From assembly GCA_022578605.1 (NCBI GenBank), contig MU394145.1, forward strand, positions 62,001 through 126,000: 64,000 bases of DNA, given 5' to 3'. Of the stretch, positions 1 through 11,236 are shown piece by piece (position 1 is the first letter of the stretch; each line of letters opens with the position of its first letter). A program made the translations under genes and the position numbers. Source of the DNA: Camillea tinctor. Lineage: Eukaryota > Ascomycota > Sordariomycetes > Xylariales > Xylariaceae. The notes under the pieces were generated by a model. It did no database searches and was not told where the DNA came from. It was given only the letters and a program-made list of their open reading frames with translations.

Positions 1-1089
1 GCTGACCCCTATTTATGCCCTTAGGGTACTTATAAACCTTCCCTAGCACACCTAGTAGCTCTGACTTGTTGCGGTACAGCACTAGGGTTTCGTACCTGTT
101 AGCAGTGCTGGTCCCGACTAGTTAGTCGTGCTCCGCCTCGCAGCCGGGGATTGGGGAACCGTTTTCTCTTGAACGGACCTCGGCCGTCGATGATCATGGG
201 GGATTTGCTTATCCCTGCTTCGCACAATGCTGGGCATTACACACTTAGGTTCAAGAAAATAGATTGATCAAGCCTAGGTAGGTATTGAAAAGTTAATGTG
301 ATGGCTATCTTAAAGTTCAACTAATCTCGCCTTTCAACTTTGGGGGGGGAAAAAAGGTATCTAAGGTACATAAGTGGTGGCCGTGGGTACGTGTGGGAGA
401 TACAAAGTTTAATATCGTGAATTGGGGCGGATTATGAAAACACAAGTTTATCATAGTTTATTGCTGTTAAGGTAAATATATGCAGAAACATAGCAAAGAT
501 TGCCATTGCTAGTCCTAAATTAATGTTACAACTGAGTGTTGAGCAACCCGGTTGTACCATGAGATAAAAGGTTCTCACAATGACCGAGTGGTCATTGTGG
601 CTCAATTCTGTTTATATAGTTTAACAGGTACTCTCCAATCAATCCCTGGCTGGGACGTAATAATTAAATGCCATCAAAAGTAGTGATGAGGATGTCCAAT
701 TACACTGGACGAACTTAGAAAAAGAACTTTGGATGAACTGTGAGCAACAAGGTCTGAAATAATGTAACATAGGTTAAGCTATGGGTTCTCTATTGACTTT
801 TATTATAGTAGAAGGAGTAACAAGGGGTCTACCTATATACGATACCAGTGACCAAGTATTCGCTTAAGTTATGTTGGATAATTTATTATGTCTATAGAAA
901 GATAAGATGTTTAATTTCGGGACGAATGAATGTAAAGATATGGCCTATCTAACATAAAGAAATGTTTTTGTAAATTTTAATATAAGGTGTACAGTGATGA
1001 TTCCCCCTTTTAGTTGCTTGACTAGTAACGTACATAGGTAGTCAGTCATACTACCAGCTCATAACCCCACATCATATAGCATCCCTTTT
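1..1089. other. AT-rich non-coding left edge, possible element relic
   Basis: No complete gene is visible. Most of the stretch is AT-rich with stops in every frame. The first ~125 bases are less AT-rich and hold a minus-strand reading frame that is open to the window edge (it reads ...YETLVLYRNKSELLGVLGK... before running off at base 1). I do not recognise it; it could be the end of a gene or of a decayed mobile element lying to the left. Confidence 0.4.
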
Positions 1090-2962
1090 CTACTGAGGTA
1101 ACCCCCTTTTCTTAAACTGAATGAAAGGACCACTCTTCCAGCCAGCAATCGAATAATGACTTTCAAATCTCAGCTCAGACTCTGCTCCAAGTTCGATTGG
1201 GTCAGAATCAGACCAAAGTTTAGGGTAAGACTTTTCTTGCTCTGCGCCAAAGCGAAAGTCGTAGTTTACCAGAGTGTAAGCATATGATATGCTTGCAATC
1301 ATGATCGCCACATGGCTACCGGCGCAGTTCCTGGGGCCGATTGAAAAGGGCGTAAACATAGTTTTAGCATGGGCTAACTCTGCTTCCGGCAGGGTGCCTG
1401 GAAGCCATCGTTCTGGCCAGAATCGAACAGGGTCGCGAAATACCCTACCGTCGCGGAACAGTGAAAAGAGACTGATGCCGACATCTTTACCTACAGGCAT
1501 GGGGAGGTTGTCTGGGCCGATCGTGACTCCGGGACGCTCACACTCTCGCCAGTGGACCCCACATGCTGGCGGAAGGAGACGCATAACCTCATCGATTACT
1601 GCGCGGAGGTAGGCGCTGGATTCAAGCTCAGGGCCCCAGATGATCTCATCACCGGGCTGAAACTTGGCCCGCATTTCCGTCGCGAGCTTGTTGTATACGT
1701 CGGGGTAATGGGAAAGGTAGTGCAGGAACCCGGACAACATCATACCGTACCCGTCAGCAGAAGAGAAGGTGCTGAAGGCGCCCTCTCCAATCATCTGGGA
1801 CCAATTATGTCCCGGCTTCTCTAGTTTGCCCTGGCCACTCTGTATAACGGGCCCAAAGATGCCACGGCTCTCGCGGGTGTTGCTGGCGATGGCTTCGTTT
1901 AAGAAACGCTGATACCACCCCGCGAACGTCCTGGCTTTTGGAGAGGCAAGGAGGAAAAGGCAGCTGACAAGATACCCCAGTCCAATGTTATCCAAGGCGG
2001 GCAACTGCTCCCAGAGCCCCATTTTCTTCTCGTGGATGTAAAGAGTGCTGAACACGAAATCTCGATCCTGGGTCTGCAGTAGATTCGTTTTCAAGCCCAG
2101 GCCGAAATCAGCCATAGTATCAAAGCCCAGGCAGAGATCTAGAACATGATTTTTAAGTATATCAAATCAAGCGGGGGTGGATTGGTTTCACGTACTCCAT
2201 TTTCTCATGTCAGCTGCTGTGCTCCATCCATCGGAACAAGTGGGTTTCGTAAGTTGCGAGAAGTATATTTCGAGGTTTCGCAAGATAGCTGGTTCATACT
2301 GGGATAGTGACTCAGTGGTCACTCCAGATCGAAACACACGTCGGAGGTTATGATGCAACGTCTTGTCGGTGGAAGTCATTGTGCTCCAGCCGTCAGGGAT
2401 TGGTATCATGGTACCATAGCCCTTAGCCTTTTTGAATGGCTTTCCATGTCCATAGATGCCTCCACTGGTGTGTTAGGCGCATTGTAACGTTAAGAATGAA
2501 ATAAAAGCTTGATCAAACAAGCCTGATAAATGTGAATGCGAATGCGGTGTTGTACTCACCTGCCATATCGGGAGCATGAAGTGAAACGATTTGGTTCGGA
2601 GAATACCGTATAACATCTCCTATACAACATGTCAACCCAAATATCTGGCTTTATGCAGATGATAGGCACTGCAAACCATATTTTCGGTGGCACCTCTGCA
2701 CATCAAGGTGCATGGTCCCTCTCCATGAATGATACGCCGAGTAAACACTCGTTACTTTGGCAAGAAACGGACCGGGAACATTGCTGAAGGGGTGGAAGTA
2801 AATCCTGTATAGCCCGATTCCAAGTAACTGAAGACTCTTAGCATTAGTGAACACTCGACCTTAGGTAACTCTACACAAACTTACAAGACAAGAGAAGCCG
2901 ACCAAGCAGAAGGGCACAAGAGTCCCATATCCCAACGAGAAGAAGTCTATAGCGGTTTCCAT
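1090..2962 (-). CDS. Cytochrome P450 monooxygenase, 5 exons
   Basis: Haem-thiolate monooxygenase, expected to be ER-anchored. Exons that keep frame: 2962-2885, 2827-2677, 2619-2560, 2459-2196, 2138-1090, giving 533 aa. The N-terminus is a hydrophobic anchor (METAIDFFSLGYGTLVPF), followed by the 'YRIYFHPFSNVPGP' hinge typical of fungal P450s. The ExxR motif is EVMR, the PERF-like motif is WPERWL, and the haem loop is FSIGPRNCAG with the Cys ligand. The I-helix segment that normally reads AGxDTT reads SSADGYG, so the conserved threonine is missing. The acceptor of exon 4 (GGAG) is weak, but it is the only one giving the expected IYGHGKPF. Divergently transcribed from the FAD oxidoreductase. Family is certain, substrate unknown; the neighbours suggest a lipid or other small hydrophobic substrate. 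Confidence 0.9.
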
Positions 2963-3932
2963 GATGTAGGTTGCATATGTAGATCGTGGTAAAAAAGAAA
3001 AAGAAGAACCCGGTATATCTCTCTTTTGATGATAAAACAATATGCCAAGGTTTTGCCTCGGGCTCAGTTACTGCATGATACCAAGTTCAAATACATTTCA
3101 GCTTAGGCTGATTCATCCAACTCTGGGTTCATCCATTATCAACCTCGCATCGTCATCTTGCAACCCAATGACTGGTTTTCACCGAGGCCAATGTGGTTGG
3201 CCTGCACGCCTCAGCCCTCTGAAACTGATCTCCCGTCCTATGAAGCTGTTTAGTGGATGCACTGTGTAGGCGTTGGGTTACACTACCATTAATGTTGTTG
3301 TTGAAGAAAAAGAGTCACCTCACTCCTTACGAAATCCTTGAATCACCGCTTACGTTGTGGCGTTATTTTGTGATGCCATGCGGTTAGGACTTGGAAGGAT
3401 CTATAAATGGATCCATAAATGGATTTAAACCCAGGACTCTGGTGTCTCACTGGTCACTCCGCTTGTTATACGCCGGATGGGGTCTAAGTGGTCTGTCAAA
3501 TGGCGGGTCTCAATCAGAAAATAGTAGCTCGGAGACTATGGCCTCATGAGGTTAAGGTCGGGGTCATTGCCGGGGAACGCTTGCGCCCTGCTGCATGGTA
3601 CTTCTTACGTTATCTACGTATAAGCCTGTTTCTTACGTTAGTCTCGTCTTATTGAGACGGTCACATCCATTCTAACCGCCAGTGCACATGTACCCAGCAT
3701 ATTCAGGGACCTCTAAAGCCTCTCTAACAGGGGAAATCAGCCCTACGATAGCCTACAATACATAAACTTTCCATGAAGCTATTAAAAGCTATCTAGGCTA
3801 GATTAAGAATGCCTACATAATGGCAGTTATACTCCTTTACCGAGTTCGTTCTCTGTTCTAGACAATTTGGTCAACTCGCACCGTAGAAACATTGTGTCCT
3901 AAAAGAAGTATTATTATTAAAGTTACAACACG
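2963..3932. promoter_or_regulatory. Divergent intergenic region, P450 / FAD oxidoreductase
   Basis: 970 bp between two divergently transcribed oxidoreductase genes, so it should hold both promoters. I see no convincing ORF. A segment at about 3405-3480 resembles a reversed tRNA-like block (see findings). No specific regulator site was identified. Confidence 0.5.
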
Positions 3933-5702
3933 ATGACGGCACATCATGCTACGAGCCCCCCTAAACGCATTGCGATTGTGGGTGGTGGGATATCAGGAAT
4001 GGCCTGTTCCTGGAAGCTACGGGATCACGACTGCGATGTAGACATATATGAATTTGAGAACAGACTGGGTGGACATGCCAACTCGGTTCCGTTCAGCGGC
4101 AATGGCCGCTCCGTTGACGTAGACACCGGGTTCGTTGTCATGGACGAAGCTACATATCGTGCGTGAGCCAAATATTCGAAGTGGACCCCCTGAGATAACT
4201 GGTAGCTAACTTACGGTACCTAGCCCAATTCAACAACTTTCTAAGGGAGATAGACGTCGAAACTATTCCCACTGATATGTCATTCGGAGTCTCGACTGCG
4301 GGGGGCATGTTCGAATGGGGCAGCTATTCAATCCTGAGCTTTGTTGGAAAGCTGTCAAACCTATTCAGCCCGTGGTATTGGAGACTCCTCTTCGATTTCG
4401 CGCGATTCAGCTTATTTGCCCCGGACGTTTGCCATACCGAACCGGTTCCACGCGTAAATGCGTCCTCGGTCAAGCTGACGGATGAACACCCCTTAGCTGA
4501 GACAGAGTCCATTGGAGAATACCTGAAAAGGGAAGGTTACTCGACACAGTTCATGACGTACTTTCTTCTCCCTATGGTGGCTGCTCCATGGTGTATCCAC
4601 CCAGACGTTTTTGAACGTCGCTTTCCTGCTAAGCACCTTATTCAGTTCATGCAAGTGTGCCCCTACCCCTGAGCTTTGAATGGCTTCTCTCCTGAACTAT
4701 AAGGGTCCTGCACCCACCAATGCATGCTTGGTACTAACGATTATCGCAGGCTAAATCATGGGTTGCTGGATGTGGGAACTAAAACCCTCAGGTGGCGGTC
4801 TTTTCGGAATGGATCGAAAACTTACGTCGGCGCATTTCAACAACGTCTTCCACAACGGCACCACTTGCACTTGAGTACGCCAGTCGAAAAAGTAACGAGA
4901 CAAGTGGGAGGCGGCGTGGCCTTGCATTTCAAAGATCATCCCACTCGCATCTACGACCATGTAGTGCTTGCAGTTCATGCTAACCAGGCGTTAACTCTCC
5001 TGGGAGACAATGCCACGGCACTTGAACGTAGAATGCTTAGTAGCTTTGAAACAACTGAGAATGTTTGTTACTTACACTCAAGCACTTCGGTAAGCCTACA
5101 TTACGTCTCACAGTATACTTTCGCAGCTAACCAAGATCCAGTACTTATCGAAGCGTCCATCGGCTCGCACGGCATGGACCTGTCTGTTCGAAAGTGACCA
5201 CGGCGCAGAGGATTCTACGCGCGAGAAGACGTCTTCTGCGGCCTGCCTGGGACCCAGGATATCTATCACATTTGATATGAATAAGCTCCAGGCCATCCCG
5301 TTCCCCGGGGAGCCTGGCAGTCCGGGGCGAGTGCTTGTAACCATGAATCCAACCAAAGCCCCAAAGACATCGCAATCCAGCCAAGTCTATTACCACCCTA
5401 CGTTCAGTGCACGGAGTATTCATATGGCTCGTCACCTGGACACTATCAACGGAGCCCAAAATGTGAGCTTTGCAGGTGCTTGGATGGGATTCGGATTCCA
5501 TGAGGACGGCTTCGCTGCAGGCGCTCACGCTGCGCACATGATTGCTCACGGGCGCGAAAAAACGCCACAGTTAGATCTCATCTATGGGAACACGTGCTAC
5601 CAGGATAGGAACGCGGGCTTTGCTAGGACTTGTTTGAAGATCGCTATTCTCGTAGTTCACCACATACTGGTTTTCATTTCTTTCTTTACGCAATTAGGTT
5701 AA
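3933..5702 (+). CDS. FAD/NAD(P)-binding oxidoreductase, COG2907-like amine-oxidase fold
   Basis: Flavoprotein of the family paired with DUF1365 proteins. Exons 3933-4158, 4224-4656, 4750-5089 and 5142-5702 sum to 1560 nt (519 aa). The N-terminus has the Rossmann dinucleotide motif IAIVGGGISGMACSWKL, then an acidic residue ending strand 2 (IYEFENRLGGHANS). 'VDVDTGFVVMDEATYPQF' after intron 1 and the C-terminal 'NVSFAGAWMGFGFHEDGFAAG' (FAD-binding end) are family hallmarks. The C-terminus ends in a hydrophobic helix (IAILVVHHILVFISFF), which suggests membrane association. The donor of intron 2 must be the weak GTGCCC at 4657 to preserve frame. Bacterial relatives sit in operons with DUF1365 and a cyclopropane-fatty-acyl synthase; here the DUF1365 gene lies about 10 kb away. 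The substrate is probably a fatty acyl chain (inference). Confidence 0.88.
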
Positions 5703-5795
5703 AGCTGAACGGTAGACCATAGTAGACAAATATAGAACGAATTAACGCTCCAAAACCGACCACGAAGTGATATGCAATCAAAACTTAGGACCTTC

Positions 5796-6569
5796 TCAGA
5801 GCTGAGGCTTCGTCTTGGGGTGCTCCTCATCCCATTTCGCCTTTTTGGCCATGGCATCTGTGGACTTATTGGTGAAGCCCTCGTACAGAGCGGGCCAGTT
5901 GCCGCCGAGGGTGCGGATATCAATGGGGCGTCCGGATTTGACATCTACGTAGGTTGTGGAGCCCCTGACCTCGGCAACAATGGTTTGCTGGCGGAGAGAG
6001 AAGAGGGATGTTGTTCCACTGTTACGGGTGGGCTCTATCTTCTCTTGACGATAGGCCGCGATGAGCTAAATATAGTAGGGTTGTAATGAGTATAGGTAAA
6101 TAGCTATGCTTATGATAACAAGAGAGAGAAAAAAAGAAGAAAAAGGACTGGACTAGGCTGGACGCACCGAGTCGGGATACTTGACCTGTCTTCGGATGTT
6201 CAGCTCGTACTTCCCTACAACAGGTATGACGGTTCGGGCATGTACCATGCCTTCATATTCCTCCTGGGAAAGATACTGGTCGTAACTCTCCATGACGCGA
6301 TAGAAGCAGGTACCCAGAAAGTGCATATACTGGGCATGCATGACATGGCCAAAGGGATCCTGGTCTTCAGCCCAAACAACACCATGTTCGACCATAGTGG
6401 CAGGGTCGTATCCCATAGCCTCCAATGTGGCGAGCGCCTGGGCACGGAGTGACTTATAGGGGTCGCCTCCAACATGATCTGCGTTGGGCGCACCTGTGCG
6501 AGAGTAGGGAGATAGATAGGATGATTCGGCCAGGCGCGAAGTGAAGATAGGAGTGCCCTTGTCGTCCAT
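5796..6569 (-). CDS. Hotdog-fold acyl-CoA thioesterase-like protein
   Basis: Exons 6569-6168 and 6065-5796 give 223 aa. The segment DPFGHVMHAQYMHFLGTCFY matches the 4HBT/acyl-CoA thioesterase active-site region (Asp, then His, then a helix starting with an aromatic residue). The continuation in exon 2 (LRQQTIVAEVRGSTTYVDV) is the second half of the hotdog sheet. I start at the Met of MDDKGTPIFTS; a longer frame beginning 48 nt upstream is encoded by a (TG)n tract and is more likely leader. Divergent from the rhodopsin-like gene and convergent with the FAD oxidoreductase, with only 93 bp between their stops. A role in releasing or trimming an acyl-CoA would fit the neighbourhood. Confidence 0.82.
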
Positions 6570-7283
6570 CTTGGGTTGTGTGTATGTGTGTGTGTGTGTG
6601 TAAGTGAGTATGTGCAAGGTTAAATTTAGTACTAGTAGGAATGATATGATAAAAGTACTAGAAGTTGTAAGTTATTAAGGTTTATGTTATGCAGGTTGGA
6701 GTCCTGAATACAACTTAAATGGACGAGAAAGCCTCGACGGTTAATTATCGGTGTCTATCGGACCAGTTCTCTTTATTCGATCATCATAACCACAAGACCG
6801 TCCTTTTTAAAAACCCATGTCTCAGTACAACACCAACTGCCGTCACACAGCCGCACTACGGATGGCGCAACAGGGGTGAACCTATTAAACGTAAATACCT
6901 AGGTACTTGGGTACCTCGTAGGCAATGCAACATCATGTAAGCCCCGTACAGCTATGTAGAATCTGGATACGCATAACGCATACATACAGTATACTATAGT
7001 ACTACCTACCTACCTAGGTGGTATTAGAGTCTGACATTAGAATCTGACATCAGCTGCGCCGCTCGGCTTCTGCTCCTATCAAGGCCACTCCGTGCTGCCC
7101 GTGATAAGTTATGACTTGAAATCCATGGGGGGTGGGGTAGGGGATTGTTTAGGCTTGCCATGAAAGGACAATGACTCCTTTAAAGTGCCGACCGGTTTTC
7201 TCTACTCCCATCTCGACCTGTCTATTACATTGTTAGGATTCTATCGAAATAGTCACTATTCGTAGGAGACCCTCCTATCACCT
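6570..7283. promoter_or_regulatory. Divergent intergenic region, thioesterase / rhodopsin-like
   Basis: About 0.7 kb shared upstream region. It contains the TG microsatellite and clusters of CCTAGGTA-type short palindromes around 6895-6925 and 7003-7020. No ORF is supportable. Confidence 0.45.
6576..6602. repeat. (TG)n microsatellite in thioesterase leader
   Basis: About 27 bp of TG dinucleotides with one TA interruption, directly upstream of the chosen thioesterase start. On the coding strand it reads as CA repeats and gives a spurious Thr/His-rich N-terminus. Confidence 0.85.
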
Positions 7284-8673
7284 ATGTCGTCCAACGGGTT
7301 TATCGCGTGGGATCCCAACTTAACAGACGAAAGCAAGGGCCAGTCAATATTTGCTTTATGCGTCTTATTTGATGTCCTTATCATCCTGTCAACTTTCGCG
7401 CGGGTTGGGACGAAGTTGCTTAGTAGAATGAGATTGGGAGCTGCCGACTATCTCATAATCATTTGTCTGGTGAGGTTGTTCCTCGAGAATAACTATGTTC
7501 AGTATAGTGCTGATATTGGTCAACATTGCAGACATTTAACTTAGCCGCCAATTCCCTTGAAATCCAGGCAGTGGACAACGGCTTCGGACGCCATCTTCAG
7601 TTTTTAACCCGGGACCAAGCGCTTACCATTAAGCGGCTCAGCCAGTACCTTCTCCTTCTCGCTAACATATCACTTTGGGCCGTCAAGATATCAGTTTGCT
7701 TTTTCATCCTCACCCTCATACAAGATACTCACTATCGTTCGAAATGGACCATATATGGCCTCATGATAGTAACTACTGCCTCTTCTCTCGGCCAAGGCAT
7801 CGTTTGGGGACTACAGGCGAGACCTCTGAGGAAGCTCTGGGAGCCTGAAATTCCTGGTGAAGTTTGGAGTCTGGACCGTTTAGTGACTTCTATTATTGTT
7901 TGCACTAGTAAGTAAAGAAAAGAGTCCTTGTAAAGGTAAAGCTCCGGAGGCGGCAAGATAACAATGGTTTATAGTAATCAATAGCCTCACGGATTTATTC
8001 TATGCCCTGGCGCCTATTTACTTTTTTGGAGGCCTTCAGATGGCTCTGAAAAAAAGACTCATCATTCTTGGCCTAACAGGTTCAGGTTTATTGTAGGTTA
8101 TCCTCCTCTTAGTGATCCCAATTTCTCTCGTCTATCATTCCATTATCATACAATAGTTACTTAGATCGTATGCGTGGCAGAGTATTTGCAACGTCCATCA
8201 CCCGAGTCGCCTTTGACAAAGACTTCTACAATCCGGACTCTACCTGGGCCTTGCATTCGGTTTACCTCTGTACTATAATAGAACGCAACCTGGCCCAGAT
8301 TGTGGCGGATCTCCCGGCGATTTTCGTATTCTTCCGCAGTATAAGTAACAAGGCACGGACGATATTTTCGGGGTCGGGGACGGGGACTGGTTCCAAGAGC
8401 CGCCGCTACGGCCCCAAAGACCCGTCTGACCACTCAGATCAGAGCTTCCAAAAGACACCCGGAAGATCTGCCAGGTTGACCGATACCGAAGTGGGCCCTG
8501 AGGAGGACGAAATACCCCTGAGAGACTCGCCTGAAGCCTCGAGAGGCAACAACAACAATATTACGATGCAGACGACGATCGACATACAATCGTATACAGC
8601 AAGTGTACACACCCAAGAGCAAACCCAAAACGACTTAATTCGTCCTTGGAATAATATGTCGGCTGAGCGTTAG
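7284..8673 (+). CDS. Fungal rhodopsin-domain 7TM integral membrane protein
   Basis: Exons 7284-7469, 7532-7907, 7975-8092 and 8157-8673 sum to 1197 nt (398 aa) in frame. It has the layout of the large fungal 'rhodopsin domain' family (PTH11-like 7TM proteins): an extracellular N-terminus, TM1 (FALCVLFDVLIILSTFARV), the R-x9-10-DY motif (RMRLGAADYLIIICL), a TM4 region with WTIYGLMIVTTASSLGQGIVW, TM6 (NSLTDLFYALAPIYFF), then the WALHSVYLCTIIERNLAQIVADLPAIF segment that closes the bundle. A hydrophilic Gly/Ser-rich tail of about 100 residues follows. There is no CFEM domain. The role is unknown; family members are proposed receptors or membrane scaffolds and are common in secondary-metabolite loci. 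Confidence 0.85.
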
Positions 8674-9143
8674 GCTTCCGTGGGCACGCGAATGATGACA
8701 TTTCGTTGATTTCGTTACGACTTTGAAGAGAGTGGATGGGAATGGGTGCCCTTGAGTCCGCGCTGTTGTTCTTTGATAGAACCAGCTTGTCGGAGCTTAG
8801 TGGGGAATATTGCTGTAACGTCCGAAGTATTATAATACCTATCACATTTGTATATGAGAAGAAAAAAACTTATAAATAACCAAAAATGAAACACGTTATA
8901 ATACCTTGTGGTGCAGAAATATCATGATACCTAGTACCAAACATGCTGATGGCTGTGTAGCTACCTAAAATGATATCAGAATTCTAAAGCCGTCAAGTCC
9001 GCTTTAATATCATTGGTGGCGGAATGCCACTCAGTAGGAAATATATGTTGTGTCGACTTAGATCACTTAATAGCTAGCTAAACAAGTATCTAATTACCTA
9101 TCGCTATATACGGATTTCTAGGCGATCCTACTTAAGGAGAACA
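8674..9143. other. Convergent 3' intergenic region
   Basis: 470 bp between the stops of the rhodopsin-like gene and the GMC oxidoreductase. AT-rich; nothing coding seen. Confidence 0.5.
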
Positions 9144-11236
9144 TTACAACTTCTCCATGCCCAATTCTTTGATGAATATGTCGGCTGCCTTCTCGCCTAT
9201 CATCAAAGCGGTATTTACTGTGTTAGCTGAGACATTACTTGGAGCGATACTCATGTCGGCGATCTTCAAGCCCTTAATGCCGTGAACACTCAGGCTGCCG
9301 TCAACTACGCCCATCTTCTCAACAGGTGCCATTTTGCAGGTACCAAGGGGATGGTGGGACGAGTTAATATTCTCCTTTACCCACTGCTCTATAGCCCGAT
9401 CGTCTTCTGGTGAGTAGTGGACCTCCTCCGGGGCAGGATCCGATGCACCGCTGGACTGGGCACCCTTGAGCATACTGGCTGCTGCAGAGCCTTCGGCGAA
9501 GAGCGGTCCTGGAGAAACCTGGCCCAGTTGGAACTTCATTTTTCTTGCTACTTGGCTCATCTTTTTATATAACCAGACCAGAGTCTGGAGATCTCCACCT
9601 TCGGGGTCGGTGAGAAAGCCCGACTTGAAATCTAGAGGATCATCGATCCTCGGACCCGTGATGTGCTTTGACGTCTCGCATTAGCTGTCCTTCGTTGAAG
9701 CGTCGCTGATGTCTTTTAAGAGGGACTGTAGGAGGGAAAACTTACCACATGCCCCCTGGAACGAGGGTACGGACTGTAGCAGCCTATTGAGAAGTACTGG
9801 CGCTCAGTTGGGTAAGCAAGGGGATCGCCAAGGATTCTGTAGGTGGTATCAGCTCCTATATAGATTATGTAGGCCTCACCACTACTCTAGGTAGATAGCA
9901 CTTACCCCGCGATGAGAACCAGCGAACCAAGGGGCTTGCTTGGGGTATGTGCAAAGTCTTGATCCCAGATCTTACGAAGTCCAGGCTTGAAGCGGGCAAT
10001 TTCATCCTGGGTTGGTCGGAGTTTGGAGGAGGCATCGATCCCGTTCCAGCTCAGGATTTTCGCTTCGCTCGCCAGAAGCTGTGCCATATCCATTACACCG
10101 TTTATAACACTGTCTACGGACTGCCCTGGAGTAAGGCTCGAGTTATATGTGGCCATGACCATATGGTGATCTTGGTAACCATGACCGACACCGGGCAAAT
10201 CTAAAATGACAGGCACACCAGCCTTTTCTAAGGTCTTGCGACCGCCAATACCCGATCTTTCAAGAAGTTGGGGCGTGCTGAGTGAGCCTGTGGAGACGAC
10301 CACGAGCCTTCTAGCCTTGATCGTAGAAGTTGACTTCTGCGACGAGCCTGATTCGAACGCCGGATTGGTGCGGAATTCTACACCTGAAGCCCGGTTATCC
10401 CCATCAAAAATAATCCGGGTTACCTGAGACTGAACGAGGACGTGTAGATTCTCGCAGCCTTCACTCCGAAGACGAGGATGTAAGTACGTATGAGCAGTAT
10501 CCTGTCTCTCGCCTGTGTCCGGTGACACGTATCGATCAGCGGCCGAAACAGCATTACTGGACACGAGGTCTTGTAAGTCCTCAACAAATGGATGTCCAGC
10601 TTCATCGAGTGAAGAAATAAAATCATCTCGGAGAGCGGGACAACTATATGTGCCATCTGATACATCAATAGGACCTTCCAACCCGTGGCTATTACTGCTC
10701 CTCGGGGGGTGGTACGTTTCAAACTGCGGCAGTTTCTTAGTAGAAACAAATCTGCGTCTAAGTCACGACATACCTTCTTCAAAAAAGGGAGGAGATCCTT
10801 ACTAGACCATCCTTCAGTGTCCCAAGAATCATAGTCGACCTGCTGGGCCCGTGCATATATGGCGCCATTGACGGATGAGCCACCACCCAGAATACTGCCA
10901 GTGACAACTGCGACAGATCGATTATCCAACTGCTCTTCTGATTTTGAGACATAGGTCAAGGATGAATTGCTCTGAGGGCCATAGTTTGCTCTATAAAGAG
11001 CCGGGTGGATGATGGTTGGAGTGCGATAGTTGTCGGGTCCGGCCTCAATTACAAGTATGGTAGTCTGAGGGTCTGCGTCGGCGAGTCTGGCTGCAATAAT
11101 AGAGCCCGCTGTGCCGCCTGCGCAAGACAGCGTAAGTAACTTAATTTACACAGGTGAAAATAGCCGGTTCGAACCCACCACCCACAACTATGACATCTAC
11201 CTCGTCTAGGCCTGACGGCAGCTCTGAAGAAATCAT
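9144..11236 (-). CDS. GMC (glucose-methanol-choline) family FAD oxidoreductase
   Basis: Exons 11236-11179, 11117-10774, 10723-9906, 9836-9746 and 9665-9144 sum to 1833 nt (610 aa). Intron 1 falls inside the dinucleotide motif and splicing restores VIVVGGGTAGSIIAARL. GMC signature 1 is SILGGGSSVNGAIYARAQ; the signature 2 region is STGSLSTPQLLERSGIG. The C-terminal active site is HHPLGTCKM with the catalytic His, followed by SANTVNTALMIGEKAAD. The joined exon 4 gives YPRSRGHVHITGP, as expected of GMC enzymes. It oxidises an alcohol or aldehyde to carbonyl with FAD. There is no obvious signal peptide, so it is likely cytosolic or peroxisomal. No frameshift or stop is needed to explain the broken frames. 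Confidence 0.92.

Noticed and set aside
2188..2409. Separate small ORFs near the P450
   Set aside because: They are exons of the five-exon P450 gene.
9144..11236. GMC oxidoreductase looks like a fragmented pseudogene
   Set aside because: Four consensus introns join five exons into a 610-aa open frame with all motifs.
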